The notes below the pieces were generated by a model. The model was not told the origin of the DNA. It saw only the letters and a program-made list of their open reading frames with translations, and ran no database searches. Position numbers and translations under genes: made by a program. A stretch of DNA of 64,000 bases, from assembly GCA_050633885.1 (NCBI GenBank), contig JBOEHK010000006.1, positions 1 to 64,000 on the forward strand, given 5' to 3'. The DNA comes from JAWSVE01 sp050633885. GTDB taxonomy: Bacteria; Pseudomonadota; Gammaproteobacteria; Pseudomonadales; Cellvibrionaceae. This document shows, piece by piece, positions 62,680 to 64,000 of this stretch; within the stretch, counting starts at the first letter, position 1, and each line of letters begins with the position of its first letter.

Positions 62680-64000
62680 CTACCTAAGCTCGGCGTTGAA
62701 TTCCGATCCTAGTTTACCAATCACAGCGTCCACTGAATCATTAATTTCAGATTCGGTAAGAGTGCGTGAAGGATGCTGAAACGTCAAGCCCAATGCTATA
62801 CTTTTTCGTTGTGTATCAATACCTTTGCCAACATACACGTCAAACACCTTTAAGTTCTGTAGGGTGTCTCCCGCAACTGATCTCACTGTAGCGAGAAGAG
62901 AACCTGACTGCACGGCTTTGTCGACAAGAATAGCTATATCGCGACGAACTTCAGGATACTTGCTTATGCCATTAAAATGAGAAACTTGGCCGACTAGCAA
63001 GTCAGGTTGTGCGACCTCAAAAAGATAAGCTGGCCCAGCAATATCTAGCGATTGTGCGATTTGCGGATGAAGCGCACCCATCTGACCAATAACTTTACCA
63101 TCGCGGAGGATAGCGGCTGATTGACCTGGATGCAGCGCTGGATGAGCTGAAGGTTCAAACGAAAATGTTAACAGCTCACCAGACTGAGATAGCAAGGCTT
63201 CAACATCCCCTTTCAAATCATAAAAATCAACCGCTTCAGATTTAGGGGACCAATTTTCATCCGTTTTAGGACCATAGATCACGCCAGCAATCACTGGCTC
63301 TTGCTTCAAGCCTTCAACCGGTGACGCGTCACTTAATTCATCAGAACTAACAAACCTCATACCGGTTTCAAACAACCGTATTCTTGATTGCTGGCGATTA
63401 ATATTATGAAGTAATGCATTGATGAGTCCGGGCCATAAACTTGTTCTCATCACCGCCAAATCAGCACTAAGGGGATTAGTTAACTTGACCGACTGCCCTT
63501 CTGGATCAAACTGTTTGTTTAACTCATCACTAACAAAACTATAGGTAATCGCTTCATGATAATCTCGATTCACCAATGCACTCTTGAACGTATTCAGGCT
63601 CAATTGGCTCTCGTGATGCTCTCCGATCTCCAGCGGCATGGTAACTGTACTCGTCGGGAGATTGTTATAACCGTAAATTCGCGCTAGCTCTTCTAAGAGA
63701 TCCTCTTCAATTTCAATATCAAATCGGTAGCTCGGGACAAGTAATTCCCAGCTGGCTTCAGAAGATTTAACCATCTGCAAACCCAAGCGAGTCAAAATAT
63801 CTTCAACTCTCTCATCCGGGATAGCAAATCCCAAACCGTTTAGAATTTTTTCTTTTCGTAATACGACTGTTTTTTCTTTCGGAAGAAACTTTTCTGACTG
63901 ACACTCAACAATCGGACCCACTTCCCCACCTGCAATTTCAATGAGCAATTGACTTGCCCTTTCCATCGCCAGCCGAGGCAATTCATAATCAACACCTCGT
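62680..64000 (-). CDS. pheT: Phenylalanine-tRNA ligase beta subunit (C-terminal part, cut by window edge)
   Basis: The frame is open to the window edge (GVDYE precedes the TTG at 63981), so this is the last roughly 440 of about 790 residues of PheT. Visible parts are the B5 domain (LLIEIAGGEVGP onward), the class II-like core (GYNNLPTSTVTMPL and NPLSADLAVMRTSLWPGLINAL) and the C-terminal ferredoxin-fold anticodon-binding domain (SHFNGISKYPEVRRDIAILVD, ending with LTFQHPSRTLTESEIND). With PheS it charges tRNA-Phe and edits Tyr. It is upstream of ihfA. Confidence 0.95.
   Translation of the reverse strand, partial: RGVDYELPRLAMERASQLLIEIAGGEVGPIVECQSEKFLPKEKTVVLRKEKILNGLGFAIPDERVEDILTRLGLQMVKSSEASWELLVPSYRFDIEIEEDLLEELARIYGYNNLPTSTVTMPLEIGEHHESQLSLNTFKSALVNRDYHEAITYSFVSDELNKQFDPEGQSVKLTNPLSADLAVMRTSLWPGLINALLHNINRQQSRIRLFETGMRFVSSDELSDASPVEGLKQEPVIAGVIYGPKTDENWSPKSEAVDFYDLKGDVEALLSQSGELLTFSFEPSAHPALHPGQSAAILRDGKVIGQMGALHPQIAQSLDIAGPAYLFEVAQPDLLVGQVSHFNGISKYPEVRRDIAILVDKAVQSGSLLATVRSVAGDTLQNLKVFDVYVGKGIDTQRKSIALGLTFQHPSRTLTESEINDSVDAVIGKLGSEFNAELR

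Noticed and set aside
1..64000. CRISPR arrays, prophage or insertion sequences
   Set aside because: I saw no regularly spaced repeats with unique spacers, no transposase-like protein and no phage structural genes. The only mobile-type structure seen is the integron cassette array.

Overview
The window comes from a low-GC, Gram-negative gammaproteobacterium. It has MlaA, a trimeric-type porin, OmpA and autotransporter domains, DnaX with an E. coli-like frameshift site, YcgL/YcgN/Rnd, RecR/YbaB/DnaX next to a small SRP RNA, and pheT-ihfA-MerR. The order STAS (RssC-like), RssB-like regulator, PilZ protein, MlaA matches my recollection of Pseudomonas aeruginosa PA2797-PA2800. Together with the protein set this suggests a marine Oceanospirillales/Pseudomonadales-type bacterium. 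The species cannot be named from the sequence alone.

Layout. 1-3600 is the distal end of a chromosomal integron cassette array: four cassettes in one orientation separated by attC sites, with no integrase in view. They carry a large AAA_13-type ATPase, a PD-(D/E)XK-like protein, a secreted protein and a small membrane protein that is probably frameshifted. The last attC is only half present, and ordinary chromosome follows. 3.8-8.9 kb holds a lipoprotein hydrolase, DUF6172, DUF1456 (apparently starting at ATT), a YdjM-like membrane protein and a LysR/DUF1330 divergent pair. 9-19.6 kb holds a PstS-OmpA fusion, a SulP-universal stress protein operon, HxlR/GST, a ferredoxin-type reductase and a large G8-domain lipoprotein. 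19.7-28 kb holds tRNA-Ala, gltX, dusA, the RssC/RssB/PilZ/MlaA block and a porin. 27.7-29.8 kb is an hvfABC-type operon for a modified-cysteine RiPP copper chelator. 30-43.6 kb holds an alpha/beta hydrolase, hrpA, a MoxR/CoxE-like pair, a VWA membrane protein whose reading frame seems broken near its end, and a VWA-autotransporter. 43.6-51.2 kb is a minus-strand housekeeping run (ycgN, ycgL, rnd, recR, ybaB, dnaX) and the SRP RNA. 51.5-64 kb holds a PTPS/QueD-like protein, tRNA-Ser, a class III cyclase, queF, a YadG/YadH-type ABC exporter, an Hsp20 gene with a sigma-32 promoter and a ROSE-like leader, a TPR protein, a Na/Pi cotransporter, tRNA-Pro, a MerR regulator, ihfA and the 3' part of pheT.

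Functional themes are metal and envelope stress (Hvf peptide, MlaA, porin, Hsp20), anion handling (SulP, PstS-like, Na/Pi), signalling (RssB/RssC, PilZ, cyclase) and queuosine precursors (QueD-like, QueF). The strongest second-look items are the integron tail, the nine-motif HvfA with no hvfD beside it, the dnaX frameshift cassette, the ROSE-type thermometer, the ATT start, and two likely frameshifts.
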